This document shows positions 33,578 to 41,658 of a DNA stretch of 64,000 bases, piece by piece. The notes below the pieces were generated by a model, which saw nothing but the letters and a program-made list of their open reading frames with translations, made no database searches and had not been told where the DNA came from. The stretch's first letter is position 1; each line of letters begins with the position of its first letter. The translations under genes were made by a program, and so were the position numbers. Origin of the DNA: Nitrospirota bacterium (GTDB lineage: Bacteria > Nitrospirota > Thermodesulfovibrionia > Thermodesulfovibrionales > JdFR-88); the NCBI GenBank assembly GCA_014874185.1, contig JACWAF010000013.1, forward strand, positions 24,854-88,853, in the 5' to 3' direction.

Positions 33578-33606
33578 ATTTTCAGTTCCAGAGAGATGTT
33601 TGTCAA
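33578..33606 (-). promoter_or_regulatory. Promoter of bioB
   Basis: On the minus strand, TTGACA (33601-33606), a 17 nt spacer and GAAAAT (33578-33583) end 7 nt before the bioB ATG. The -35 is part of the right arm of the BirA-type operator, so the repressor would block RNA polymerase. No ribosome-binding site fits between promoter and ATG. Confidence 0.55.
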
Positions 33607-33630
33607 CCTGTTTGGAGAATGGGTTGACAA
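33600..33630. promoter_or_regulatory. BirA-type biotin operator
   Basis: TTGTCAACC (33600-33608), 13 nt, then GGTTGACAA (33622-33630) form a perfect 9 bp inverted repeat. It closely matches the known BirA operator (TTGTAAACC, 14-16 nt, GGTTTACAA), and the right half equals that of E. coli bioO. It lies 30 nt before bioB and overlaps the -35. The spacer is slightly shorter than in the classical sites. It predicts a BirA with an N-terminal helix-turn-helix elsewhere in the genome. Confidence 0.8.
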
Positions 33631-33655
33631 AATTTTATATTCAATGTAAGGCGAA

Positions 33656-33706
33656 GAAAGATTCCGGACAAGATACGGGGCTAAAGCCCCTTGGGCCGGA
33701 ATGACG
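33656..33706. repeat. GATTCCGG...CCGGAATGA repeat, copy 3
   Basis: AAGATTCCGG...CCGGAATGACGATG with the inner hairpin GGGGCTAAAGCCCC, closely matching 11613-11662. It lies between the bioB control region and MITE copy C. Confidence 0.78.
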
Positions 33707-33725
33707 ATGACTTACGGATCTCTTA

Positions 33726-33897
33726 TTAAGGGCCTCATAATTGGACAGACATTTTGACTGGAAAATCTCCCCTCGCCCCTCAACCTGCACCCCAAAAAGT
33801 CTGCGACTTTTAGGGGACCCCGTTCCAAAGAGGGGTAATTCCTCCTTTTGGCAAAGGCCCTTTGACAAAGGGAAGGTAGGAGGGATTTTCCAATAAT
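33726..33897 (-). mobile_element. MITE copy C, inverted and truncated
   Basis: This copy reads in the opposite orientation to copies A and B. Its outer terminal repeat TTAAGGGCCTCATAAT (33726-33741) is flanked by TA (33724-33725). The element ends near 33897 inside the GGATTTTCCAATAATG segment, so about 30 bp including the other terminal repeat are missing. It has more differences from A and B than they have from each other, so it looks older. It abuts the stop codon of acyP. Confidence 0.82.
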
Positions 33898-33898
33898 G

Positions 33899-34177
33899 TC
33901 AGCGCCTGACGGAAAACCCCTGGAACTCGCCTGAGAAGGGCTGCCATTCCAGTTCCATTTCATCCACGTAAGCGCCGGGCGGGCCTTTTTTGCACCTCTT
34001 CACGGCCTCTTCAACCAGGGATTTCTCACCCTCGAAGACCGCCTCCACTGAGCCGTCATACAGATTCCGGACCCAGCCCGAAATGTCCAGCAGGCTTGCC
34101 ACATTGCGGGTGAAGGCGCGAAAGAAGACCCCCTGCACCCTGCCTTTGAATATCACGTGCGCCCTTGCGTTTGCCAT
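33899..34177 (-). CDS. acyP: Acylphosphatase
   Basis: A 92-residue enzyme hydrolysing acyl phosphates. HVIFKGRVQGVFFRAFTRNVA contains the phosphate-binding loop and the catalytic Arg, and GWVRNLYDGSVEAVFEGE contains the catalytic Asn. Size and pattern are fully typical. It is the last gene of the leftward seven-gene operon, starting 8 nt after the lysC stop. Aspartyl phosphate, the product of LysC, is an acyl phosphate, so the linkage may be functional, but the family is broad in substrate. Confidence 0.95.
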   Translation of the reverse strand: MANARAHVIFKGRVQGVFFRAFTRNVASLLDISGWVRNLYDGSVEAVFEGEKSLVEEAVKRCKKGPPGAYVDEMELEWQPFSGEFQGFSVRR

Positions 34178-34185
34178 TGCGGAGA

Positions 34186-35451
34186 TTATTTCTTGGGCGA
34201 GGGCTTCTTTTTGGTGCTTTTCTTTACGGGCGATTTGCCGTTTAATCCGAAGGCCTGGTGCAGGGCGCGCACGGCAAGCTCCGTGTATTTGGCGTCTATC
34301 ACGCAGGAGACCTTTATCTCGGACGTGCTTATCATCATGATATTTATCCCGTGCTCCGCCAATACCTGGAACATCTTTGAGGCCACGCCGGAGTGCGTCC
34401 TCATCCCAACGCCCACAACGGAGACCTTGGAGATGCCCTCGTTCGCGCTCACACCGCGAGCGCCCAGGTCCTTCGCGATCTTCTCGGTTATCTCCCTGGC
34501 CTTTGCGCTGTCAGTCCTGGGGACGGTAAAGGAGATGTCGGTCTCTCTGTTGTCGCTTGACACGTTCTGCACGATCATGTCCACGACAAGCCCCGCATTG
34601 GCTATATCGGAGAAAAGCCTGGCCGCGATGCCGGGCTTGTCCGGCGCGCCGAGCACGGTCAGCTTCGCCTGATTTTTATCGTATGTAACTCCGGATACCA
34701 GAACCTTCTCCATGCTTGGGTCCTCCTTCACAATGTAAGTACCGGGGGCGTTCGTAAAACTTGAAAGCACCACGAGTGGCACGTTATATTTCTTGGCGAA
34801 CTCCACCGAACGGGTCTGCAGCACCTTCGCCCCAAGGCTTGCAAGTTCCAGCATCTCATCATAGGAAACCTTATCGAGTTTTTTCGCCTCGGGTACTATA
34901 TTCGGGTCCGCCGTGTAAACGCCCTCAACGTCCGTATATATCTCACAGAGGCCGGCCTTCAGTGCGGCGGCCAGGGCCACCGCGGTCAGGTCGGAGCCGC
35001 CCCGGCCAAGGGTGGTCACGTCTTCCATGTCCCCGGTGACGCCCTGGAAACCGGCAATAACGGCGACCTTGCCTTTCCTGAGTGCCTCTTTCACCCGCTC
35101 GCCGGAAATCTTCTCTATCTTCGCGCGGGTATGCGCGGTATCGGTTATGATGCCGGTCTGTCTTCCCGTGAAGGACATGGCGTTTATCCCGCGCTCCTGC
35201 AATGCCAGGGCCGTGAGCGCGGCGCTCACCCTCTCTCCTGAAGAGAGCAGCAGGTCCATCTCCCTCTCGTCAGGCCTCTGGCATATGTTCTGCGCAAGTT
35301 TTATCAGCTTGTCCGTCTCGCCGGACATCGCAGAGACCACTACGGCAACCTTGTTTCCGGCCTTTACCGCCGCGGCGACCCGCCCGGCCACGGCCTGGAT
35401 CCTCTCCAGGCTGCCCACCGAGGTGCCCCCGTATTTCTGCACTATGAGCAT
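34186..35451 (-). CDS. lysC: Aspartate kinase
   Basis: A 421-residue enzyme phosphorylating aspartate, the first step to lysine, threonine and methionine. [21 protein letters not shown] is the N-terminal signature. [19 protein letters not shown] and [38 protein letters not shown] form the kinase core. Two C-terminal ACT domains ([25 protein letters not shown] and [42 protein letters not shown]) give allosteric control, probably by lysine and/or threonine. The tail ends in a Lys-rich stretch. It starts 4 nt after apgM ends. Confidence 0.97.
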   Translation of the reverse strand: MLIVQKYGGTSVGSLERIQAVAGRVAAAVKAGNKVAVVVSAMSGETDKLIKLAQNICQRPDEREMDLLLSSGERVSAALTALALQERGINAMSFTGRQTGIITDTAHTRAKIEKISGERVKEALRKGKVAVIAGFQGVTGDMEDVTTLGRGGSDLTAVALAAALKAGLCEIYTDVEGVYTADPNIVPEAKKLDKVSYDEMLELASLGAKVLQTRSVEFAKKYNVPLVVLSSFTNAPGTYIVKEDPSMEKVLVSGVTYDKNQAKLTVLGAPDKPGIAARLFSDIANAGLVVDMIVQNVSSDNRETDISFTVPRTDSAKAREITEKIAKDLGARGVSANEGISKVSVVGVGMRTHSGVASKMFQVLAEHGINIMMISTSEIKVSCVIDAKYTELAVRALHQAFGLNGKSPVKKSTKKKPSPKK

Positions 35452-35455
35452 CCTT

Positions 35456-36670
35456 CTAAAACTCTCCTTTTATGAACTGCCCCATCAGCTTAGAGGCGTC
35501 TTTGATCTCGATTTTATTTTTTACGCTGGCGATAGCTTCGCTATATCCGGAGGCGCGGGAAAAATCCCTTTCCGTGCCGTCGTAGACAGCGAAGGGCACC
35601 GGCTCCTGGGTGTGCGTCCTCACCTCTAATGGCGTTGCGTGGTCCGGCATGACCAGAAGCCTGAAATCCCCAAGCTCCCTTATGCCCCGAAGCACCGTGC
35701 CAACCACCAGGTTGTCAAACCGCTCTATGGCCTCTATCTTCTCCCTAAGGTTTCCCTCATGGGAGGCCTCGTCCGGGGCCTCCACATGGATGTAGACGAG
35801 ATCCAGTTCTTCCAGCGCGCGAAGCGCGCTCTCGGCCTTGCCCGCGTAATTGGTGTCCAGATACCCGGTCGCGCCGGGGACATTAATCACACTGAGCCCG
35901 GCCGAGACCGCGATACCTTTCGTAAGGTCAACGGCGGATATCATCCCGCCCCTTAAACCGTAGAGCTTCTCGAAGGGCGGCAGTTCGGGCTTCATCCCCT
36001 GGCCCCACAGCCAGATGCTGTTTGCGGGCCTTTTCCCTTCGGCCATCCTCTTTTTATTTATGGGGTGCCTCTCCAGAACATCCACCGAGCCGTGCATGAG
36101 TGCGCGCAAAAACTCGCCGCCCGCGCCCTGGGGGAGGAAGTCTGTTATCTCCCTGCCCAATATGTCGTGCGGGGGCGTGCAGTCGCAATCGGCCCTGCCA
36201 TTGGGCCAGAGCATGATGTTTCGGTAGCTCACGCCGGGATGGAATGAGATGCCGTCCATCTTCAAGTCCCTGTTCAAATCCTCTATTAACTCCCGGCCCT
36301 CTTCAGAGCTTATCTGCCCCGCGCCGTGGTCTTCCATCCAGGCCCTGGACTTGTCCTCATTGAACCGCAGCGTGACGAGGTTGCAGCGGAAGGCCACATC
36401 GCCAGGGCGGAGCCTGAGGCCCATGCTTGCGGCCTCGAACGGGGCGCGCCCGGTGTAGTATTTATGCGGGTCGTAGCCCAGAATGGAGAGGTTAGCCACG
36501 TCGGAGCCTGTGGGCAGCCCGTCGGGCAATGTGTGGGCCATGCCAACCATGCCCTCGCGCGCGAGCTTGTCCATATTGGGTGTGAACGCGGCCTCAAGGG
36601 GGGTCTTTCCGGCAAGCTCCGGGCGGGGCCTGTCGGCCATCCCGTCGCCTATCATCACAACGTATTTCAT
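35456..36670 (-). CDS. apgM: Cofactor-independent phosphoglycerate mutase (ApgM type)
   Basis: A 404-residue enzyme of the alkaline-phosphatase superfamily, archaeal-type 2,3-bisphosphoglycerate-independent mutase. [23 protein letters not shown] is the N-terminal metal motif. [30 protein letters not shown] contains the catalytic Ser. [23 protein letters not shown] and [21 protein letters not shown] supply metal-binding residues. Homologues next to threonine and aspartate genes are known, and phosphohomoserine has been considered as a substrate for such context, so glycolytic mutase or a homoserine-kinase-like role are both open. Its ATGA overlap with thrC supports a role in threonine synthesis; no thrB is present in the operon. 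Confidence 0.85.
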   Translation of the reverse strand: MKYVVMIGDGMADRPRPELAGKTPLEAAFTPNMDKLAREGMVGMAHTLPDGLPTGSDVANLSILGYDPHKYYTGRAPFEAASMGLRLRPGDVAFRCNLVTLRFNEDKSRAWMEDHGAGQISSEEGRELIEDLNRDLKMDGISFHPGVSYRNIMLWPNGRADCDCTPPHDILGREITDFLPQGAGGEFLRALMHGSVDVLERHPINKKRMAEGKRPANSIWLWGQGMKPELPPFEKLYGLRGGMISAVDLTKGIAVSAGLSVINVPGATGYLDTNYAGKAESALRALEELDLVYIHVEAPDEASHEGNLREKIEAIERFDNLVVGTVLRGIRELGDFRLLVMPDHATPLEVRTHTQEPVPFAVYDGTERDFSRASGYSEAIASVKNKIEIKDASKLMGQFIKGEF

Positions 36671-37728
36671 TGGAGAGATTCTATTATCTTCTTCACCGAA
36701 TTGAAATCGGCTTCCACTTTAACGGGCCCTTTGGATACCTTGAATACCGTGTCCGGGTCCTTCAGGCCGTGCCCGGTGAGGGTGCAGACGACCCTCTCTC
36801 CGCCCTTGAAAAAGCCCGCTTTATTCAGTTTCAGCACTCCCGCCAGGGACGATGCCGACGCGGGCTCGCAGAAAATCCCCTCGGTGGAGGACAATAATTT
36901 ATAAGCGTAAAGTATCTCGTCATCGGTAACCGAATCTATCTTCCCTCCGGACTCTTCCACGGCGGCAAGCGCGCCCTTCCAGCTTGCGGGGTTGCCTATC
37001 CGGATGGCCGTGGCTATCGTCTCGGGGTTCTGCACGGGCCTTCCAAGCACGATGGGGGCCGCGCCCGCGGCCTGGAACCCAAGCATGCGGGGGCGGGATT
37101 TGGCCCTGCCTTTTTTATGATATTCCGTATATCCCTTCCAGTAGGCGGTTATGTTTCCGGCGTTGCCCACGGGGAGGGCGTGGTAATATGGCGCGTCCCC
37201 AAGGGTGTCCACTATCTCGAAGGCCGCCGTCTTCTGACCCTCTATCCTGAAAGGGTTTATCGAGTTCACAAGCGTTATGGGATATGTGGCCACGACGGTT
37301 TTCACTATGTTCAGGGCCGTATCGAAGTTGCCGTTTAACTGTATGACCTCCGCGCCGTGCACCAGGGCCTGCGCCAGTTTCCCGAAGGCTATCTTCCCCT
37401 CCGGTATGAGGACCACGGCCTTAATGCCGGCGCGCGCGGCATATGCCGCGGCGGCCGCCGATGTGTTCCCCGTGGAGGCGCAAATAACCGCCCTCGTGCC
37501 GTCTTCCAGGGCCTTGGGGATCGCAACCGCCATCCCCCTGTCCTTGAAAGAGCCCGTGGGGTTCGCGCCGTCATACTTGAAATATAATTCTAAATCCAGC
37601 CCTTCCCTGCCGGGGATATTTACGGACCGGATGAGAGGCGTCCCCCCTTCGTGCAGGGTCACGGACGGAGTCTTGTCACTTACCGGGAGGAACTCCCGGT
37701 ATTCCTCAACGATTCCCCTCCAGCCCAT
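36667..37728 (-). CDS. thrC: Threonine synthase (short, canonical type)
   Basis: A 353-residue PLP enzyme converting O-phosphohomoserine to threonine. [22 protein letters not shown] holds the PLP lysine in its classical PTGSFKDR context. [71 protein letters not shown] and [11 protein letters not shown] complete the fold. It resembles the Bacillus-type enzyme. It overlaps apgM by 4 nt and follows the NIL gene by 2 nt. A second, divergent threonine-synthase-like gene (38250-39485) begins the same operon; this copy is the better candidate for true threonine synthesis. Confidence 0.93.
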   Translation of the reverse strand: MGWRGIVEEYREFLPVSDKTPSVTLHEGGTPLIRSVNIPGREGLDLELYFKYDGANPTGSFKDRGMAVAIPKALEDGTRAVICASTGNTSAAAAAYAARAGIKAVVLIPEGKIAFGKLAQALVHGAEVIQLNGNFDTALNIVKTVVATYPITLVNSINPFRIEGQKTAAFEIVDTLGDAPYYHALPVGNAGNITAYWKGYTEYHKKGRAKSRPRMLGFQAAGAAPIVLGRPVQNPETIATAIRIGNPASWKGALAAVEESGGKIDSVTDDEILYAYKLLSSTEGIFCEPASASSLAGVLKLNKAGFFKGGERVVCTLTGHGLKDPDTVFKVSKGPVKVEADFNSVKKIIESLQ

Positions 37729-37730
37729 GA

Positions 37731-37967
37731 TTATTCCAGGACGTCCCCTTCGACGAGTTCCACCACTATGCCCTGGTCCTTGAGGGACTGTATGCCTTTT
37801 TCCAGGTCCTCTTCGGCCCCTTCAAGCTCCAGGACCATCTCGCCGACGGTCTCGGTCACGCGCGCCCTGCGGATATTGGGCATCACGTTATAGGCCTTCG
37901 CCATCTTGAATATGACGGGCTCTTTTATGAGCTGCTGCGGGAAAGTGAGCTTCACCCTTTTTTTCAT
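37731..37967 (-). CDS. Stand-alone NIL-domain protein
   Basis: A 78-residue protein that is a single NIL domain, the ferredoxin-like (ACT-like) module first seen at the C-terminus of Met[36 protein letters not shown] and [21 protein letters not shown] fit it across its whole length. NIL domains of MetN bind methionine, and NIL-ferredoxin proteins take part in homocysteine synthesis in some anaerobes and methanogens. Here it follows a sulfur-carrier-like gene with a 4 nt ATGA overlap and precedes thrC, so a part in sulfur-amino-acid synthesis or its control is plausible but unproven. Confidence 0.85.
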   Translation of the reverse strand: MKKRVKLTFPQQLIKEPVIFKMAKAYNVMPNIRRARVTETVGEMVLELEGAEEDLEKGIQSLKDQGIVVELVEGDVLE

Positions 37968-38242
37968 CGCCTGCTCCCCCCTGCTATCGCGGGCACTATG
38001 GAGACCTCTTCGCCGTCCTTGACCACGGTCTCCTCGGCCTTCAAAAAGCGGATGTCCTCCTCGTTGACGTAGATGTTGACGAACCTGCGTATCTTGCCGC
38101 CTTCGGATATCCTCTCGCCGATGCCGGGGAACTCTTTATCGAGGGCGTTCACTATTTCTATCACCTTGCCCGCGGTGGTCTCCACTTCCTCCTTGCCGCC
38201 CGTGAGCCTCTGGAGCGGGGTGGGGATCCTGACCTTTACCAT
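37964..38242 (-). CDS. MoaD/ThiS-family sulfur carrier protein with GG-SRR tail
   Basis: A 92-residue ubiquitin-fold protein. VKVRIPTPLQRLTGGKEEVETTAGKV, FPGIGERISEGGKIRRFVNIYVNEEDIRFL and GEEVSIVPAIAGG closely resemble CysO, the sulfur carrier of the mycobacterial cysteine system, including RRFVNIYVNEEDIR. Active carriers end in an exposed Gly-Gly, but here three residues follow (GG-SRR). These extra codons overlap the start of the NIL gene. A protease would have to remove them, as is known for some carriers processed by JAMM-type enzymes; none is in this window. It follows the zinc-ribbon threonine-synthase-like gene by 7 nt, suggesting the pair works like CysO-CysM. Confidence 0.87.
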   Translation of the reverse strand: MVKVRIPTPLQRLTGGKEEVETTAGKVIEIVNALDKEFPGIGERISEGGKIRRFVNIYVNEEDIRFLKAEETVVKDGEEVSIVPAIAGGSRR

Positions 38243-38249
38243 CTGCCTC

Positions 38250-39485
38250 TCACCTCCTCAATCCTTTAAGGACTTCTTCAAAAGAAGCCAGGTTGGGTTT
38301 TATGTAGTGTACCGGGGGCGTATGCCCGCTGAGGGCCTCCTGTGTCTTGAGCCCGTTGCCCGTTACGCAGATCACTATGCTCCTGTCCCGGTCTATTCTG
38401 CCCTGTTCGATGAGCTTTTTCGCGGCGGCAAGCGTCACGCCGCCCGCCGTTTCGGCGAATATCCCCTCGGTTGCCGCAAGGAGCTTTATGGCGTCTATTA
38501 TCTCCGGGTCCGAGACGTCCTCGCCCCAGCCCCCCGACTCCCGTATGGCGGATATCGCATAATAGCCGTCCGCCGGGTTGCCGATGGCAAGCGATTTGGC
38601 TATCGTGTCGGGCTTTACCGGCCTCACGACATCCTGCCCGCTCTTGAGCGCTGCCATTATTGGCGAGCACCCGGTCGCCTGCGCCCCATATATTTTTGTC
38701 TCAAGGCCGTCCAGTATGCCTATCTGCTTGAACTCCTTGAGGCTCTTCCATATCTTCGTAAGAAGCGAGCCGCTTGCGCAGGGGATGACCATGCTTGCGG
38801 GGGCCTTCCAGCCAAGCTGCTCGGCGATCTCGAAGCCAAGCGTCTTTGACCCCTCGGCATAATAGGGCCTTATGTTTATGTTCACGAATGCCCATTTGTA
38901 TTTGTTCGCAATCTCCGAGCAGAGCCTGTTCACGTCGTCGTAGTTGCCGTCCACGGCTATGAGGTTTGGCGAGTAGACGACGGACGCGGTTATCTTGCTC
39001 TGCTCCAGGGTGGCCGGAATGAACACGAACCTCTGCAGGCCGGAACGCGCGCCCAGGGCCGCTACGGAATGCGCCAGGTTCCCCGTGGACGCGCAGGCCA
39101 CCGTATCGAAGCCGAATTCCTTTGCCTTGGTGAGGGCCACGGAGACCACCCTGTCCTTGAACGAGAGGGTGGGGTGCATTACCGTGTCGTCCTTTATATA
39201 CAGCTCTTTTACGCCCAGCGCCTTTGCCAGGTTATTGGCCCTCACAAGCGGGCTGAAGCCGGAGGCCAGTCCCACTTGCGGATCGCCGTCTATGGGGAGA
39301 AGCTCCCTGTACCGCCACAGGCTCAGGGGCCTTTTCTCTATCACCTCGCGGCTGATCTTCTTTTTTATCTCGGCATAATCATAGGCCACCTCGAGGGGGC
39401 CGAAACAGAACTCGCAGACATAGATGGGCTCTATGGGGTATTCCCTGCCGCATTCCCTGCACTTTAAACCTTTTATGTAGCCCAA
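38250..39485 (-). CDS. Zinc-ribbon threonine-synthase-like PLP enzyme, candidate sulfhydrylase
   Basis: A 411-residue fold-type II PLP enzyme. The N-terminus has a zinc ribbon ([21 protein letters not shown]). The core shows [20 protein letters not shown] with the PLP lysine, where the usual PTGSFKDR is changed to PTLSFKDR. It continues with [62 protein letters not shown] and [13 protein letters not shown]. It would normally be annotated threonine synthase. However, a canonical thrC is in the same operon and a CysO-like carrier follows directly. A role as a sulfur-carrier-dependent synthase of cysteine or homocysteine is therefore worth testing. The start is TTG at 39485 with AAAGGAGGTGG 6 nt upstream. 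Confidence 0.85.
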   Translation of the reverse strand: MGYIKGLKCRECGREYPIEPIYVCEFCFGPLEVAYDYAEIKKKISREVIEKRPLSLWRYRELLPIDGDPQVGLASGFSPLVRANNLAKALGVKELYIKDDTVMHPTLSFKDRVVSVALTKAKEFGFDTVACASTGNLAHSVAALGARSGLQRFVFIPATLEQSKITASVVYSPNLIAVDGNYDDVNRLCSEIANKYKWAFVNINIRPYYAEGSKTLGFEIAEQLGWKAPASMVIPCASGSLLTKIWKSLKEFKQIGILDGLETKIYGAQATGCSPIMAALKSGQDVVRPVKPDTIAKSLAIGNPADGYYAISAIRESGGWGEDVSDPEIIDAIKLLAATEGIFAETAGGVTLAAAKKLIEQGRIDRDRSIVICVTGNGLKTQEALSGHTPPVHYIKPNLASFEEVLKGLRR

Positions 39486-39577
39486 AGCGAACCACCTCCT
39501 TTCAAAACCCGGCAACCCGGTGAAAGAAGTTATTTTACTCCAAAGCGGGCGGTTTTTTAAAGGGAATCCGCAACAGG

Positions 39578-39607
39578 TTGACACGGAAAAGGAATACCCG
39601 TTATACT
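39578..39607 (+). promoter_or_regulatory. Promoter of rpmH, apparently leaderless
   Basis: Consensus TTGACA (39578-39583), 18 nt, TATACT (39602-39607), then 8 nt to the ATG of rpmH at 39616. RNA starting at the usual distance from the -10 would have a 5' leader of 0-2 nt. No Shine-Dalgarno could be part of that mRNA. Confidence 0.65.
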
Positions 39608-39615
39608 TGACGACT

Positions 39616-39759
39616 ATGGGCGGAACATATACTACATACCATCCTCACAACAGAAGAAGAAAGAGGAACCACGGCTTCCTTGGAAGGATGTCCACCAAGG
39701 GCGGCCGCCTGGTCCTGAAGAGAAGAAGGGCCAAGGGCAGAAAAAGGCTCGCGCTCTAG
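39616..39759 (+). CDS. rpmH: 50S ribosomal protein L34
   Basis: A 47-residue ribosomal protein, beginning [20 protein letters not shown] and ending [13 protein letters not shown]. The [25 protein letters not shown] pattern is that of bacterial L34. The ATG at 39616 is the only start that fits the family, and a near-consensus promoter ends 8 nt before it. In most bacteria rnpA follows at once; here yidD begins 12 nt after the stop and there is no rnpA. The gene is divergent from the sulfur-carrier operon. Confidence 0.96.
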   Translation: MGGTYTTYHPHNRRRKRNHGFLGRMSTKGGRLVLKRRRAKGRKRLAL

Positions 39760-39771
39760 CTCCCTGTAAAA

Positions 39772-39984
39772 GTGTTGAAAAAAATTTTGCTTTTTGTTAT
39801 CGACTTTTACAGGGTGGCTATTTCGCCCCTTTTTCCTGCAAGCTGCCGGTTCGCTCCATCTTGCTCCACCTACGCCAGGGACGCCGTCACCAAGTACGGC
39901 GTCCTGAAAGGCGGTTTCCTTTCAGCAAAAAGAATCCTCAAATGCCATCCCTTTCACCCGGGCGGCTACGACCCGGTGAAATGA
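39772..39984 (+). CDS. yidD: Membrane protein insertion efficiency factor YidD
   Basis: A 70-residue membrane-associated protein aiding YidC-dependent insertion. [35 protein letters not shown] and [16 protein letters not shown] are diagnostic, including the three conserved cysteines. It starts at GTG 39772 or TTG 39775. It lies between rpmH and yidC, as usual, except that rnpA is missing from the rpmH-rnpA-yidD-yidC order. Confidence 0.96.
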   Translation: MLKKILLFVIDFYRVAISPLFPASCRFAPSCSTYARDAVTKYGVLKGGFLSAKRILKCHPFHPGGYDPVK

Positions 39985-40009
39985 CGGCGGGAATACGGAG
40001 CTTTAATTA

Positions 40010-41557
40010 ATGGATTCAAAGACACTCTGGGCTGTCGTCCTTTCCATGCTCATCCTGGTGGGCTTTCAGTTCTTCTTCGCCAGAGAGGCCCCCAAGCCCC
40101 AGGCGCCGGCGCCGCAGATGGCCAATGCGCCGGTGGCAAACGGCGCTTCCGCCCAGGCCCTGGGTGCCTCTGCCCCATCCGGGCCGGTCATGGCCCCCAC
40201 CGGGGCGGTCCCGGAAAAATTCCTGAACGTGGACAACACCCTCTTCAAGGCCCGGTTCTCAACCAGGGGCGCGGTGCCGGTTGCATGGGTGCTAAAGAAA
40301 TACAAGGATTCCAAGGGCCGGGATGTGAGCCTTTTACAGGCGGGCACCCCGCCCGCGCTCGCCATCGGGTGGGCTGGGAGCTTCAAGGGCGCGGACCTCG
40401 ATTTCTCCACCCCCAGCACAGACCTCGTCCTCAGCAGGGAGAACCCCAAAGGCACGCTGGCATTCGACTATTCCTCGGGCGGCATCTCTATCAGACGGAC
40501 TTATACTTTTTATTACAACGCCTATCACGTGGACATGAAAGACGAGGTTTCGGGGCTGCCCGATTACCAGATAACCCTTGGCCCGGAGTTCGGCATATTC
40601 TCCAGGGAAGAGAGCAGAGGTGTCCATGTGGGCCCCGCGCTCCTTACCGGGATGAAGCTTGAAGAGCTGGCCCCCAACAAGCTCTCGCCGCCCAAGGTGT
40701 TCACCAACGAGCTTAAGTGGATAGCAAACGAAGACAAGTACTTCTTTGCCGGGCTGGTGCCCAAAAGCCCCGTTGCCGATGCCAAGGCCTGGGAACAGGA
40801 CGGGTACGGCCTTATCGGGTTCCAGGCGGCGCATCCCTCGGTAGAGAAATTCCTTCTTTACGCGGGGCCAAAGCAGATGGACAGACTGAAGGCGCTTGGG
40901 GTGGGGCTTGAGAACATAATAGACTACGGCTGGTTTTCCATAATCGCCAGGCCCATACTCTGGCTCCTTAAAAAGATATACAGCGTGGTCGGCAATTACG
41001 GCTTCGCCATAATCATCCTCACGATAATGACCAGGATCCCCTTCATCCCCCTGGTGAACAAAGGCCAGCGCTCCATGAAAAAGCTCCAGGCGCTTCAGCC
41101 CAAGATCGCTGAGATAAGGCAGCAATACAAGAAAGACCCCCAGCGCATGCAGCAGGAGACGATGGCGTTATACAAGAAATACAAGGTGAACCCGATGGGC
41201 GGCTGTCTGCCCATCCTGATACAGATACCGGTATTCTTCGCCCTCTACAAGGTGCTGCTTATATCCATAGAACTCCGTGGCGCGCCGTTTGCGCTCTGGA
41301 TAACGGACCTCTCGGCCAAAGACCCGTATTACGTGCTGCCCATAGTGATGGGCATAACCATGCTCATCCAGCAGGTTCTAACCCCCTCCGGCGGGGACCC
41401 CACGCAGCGGAAGATGATGATGATAATGCCGGTGGTCTTCACGTTCCTCTTCCTGAAACTGGCCTCGGGGCTTGTCCTCTACTGGTTTGTGAGCAACCTC
41501 TTCTCGATCCTCCAGCAGATGTACGTAAACAGCAAACTAAAGCACGAGACCGCCTGA
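40010..41557 (+). CDS. yidC: Membrane protein insertase YidC
   Basis: A 515-residue insertase of the Gram-negative type. An N-terminal membrane segment (LWAVVLSMLILVGFQFFFA) is followed by an Ala/Pro-rich linker and a large periplasmic beta domain (about residues 70-300). The conserved Oxa1 core comes next (YSVVGNYGFAIIILTIMTRIPFIPLVNKGQRSM, then QQYKKDPQRMQQETMALYKKYKVNPMGGCLPILIQIPVFFALYKVL). Three C-terminal membrane segments end with ILQQMYVNSKLKHE. The periplasmic domain suggests a cell with an outer membrane. No jag or mnmE follows; a perfect hairpin sits 9 nt after the stop. Confidence 0.96.
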   Translation: MDSKTLWAVVLSMLILVGFQFFFAREAPKPQAPAPQMANAPVANGASAQALGASAPSGPVMAPTGAVPEKFLNVDNTLFKARFSTRGAVPVAWVLKKYKDSKGRDVSLLQAGTPPALAIGWAGSFKGADLDFSTPSTDLVLSRENPKGTLAFDYSSGGISIRRTYTFYYNAYHVDMKDEVSGLPDYQITLGPEFGIFSREESRGVHVGPALLTGMKLEELAPNKLSPPKVFTNELKWIANEDKYFFAGLVPKSPVADAKAWEQDGYGLIGFQAAHPSVEKFLLYAGPKQMDRLKALGVGLENIIDYGWFSIIARPILWLLKKIYSVVGNYGFAIIILTIMTRIPFIPLVNKGQRSMKKLQALQPKIAEIRQQYKKDPQRMQQETMALYKKYKVNPMGGCLPILIQIPVFFALYKVLLISIELRGAPFALWITDLSAKDPYYVLPIVMGITMLIQQVLTPSGGDPTQRKMMMIMPVVFTFLFLKLASGLVLYWFVSNLFSILQQMYVNSKLKHETA

Positions 41558-41565
41558 TATAGCTT

Positions 41566-41598
41566 CATCTTCCCCCCTTTGCCAAAGGGGGGAAGATG
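41566..41598. terminator. Perfect 15 bp hairpin after yidC
   Basis: CATCTTCCCCCCTTT, loop GCC, AAAGGGGGGAAGATG. It begins 9 nt after the yidC stop and probably ends or protects the rpmH-yidD-yidC transcript. Its core CCCTTTGCCAAAGGG matches the internal palindrome of the MITE family. Confidence 0.6.
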
Positions 41599-41658
41599 GA
41601 AATGGCCTTTTCTTTATCTACACGATTCCCTGAAGAATCCTAATTTATTAAGAGGAAT

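Noticed and set aside
39520..39615. A longer start for rpmH at 39520
   Set aside because: It would translate through the promoter; L34 family members begin at the ATG at 39616.
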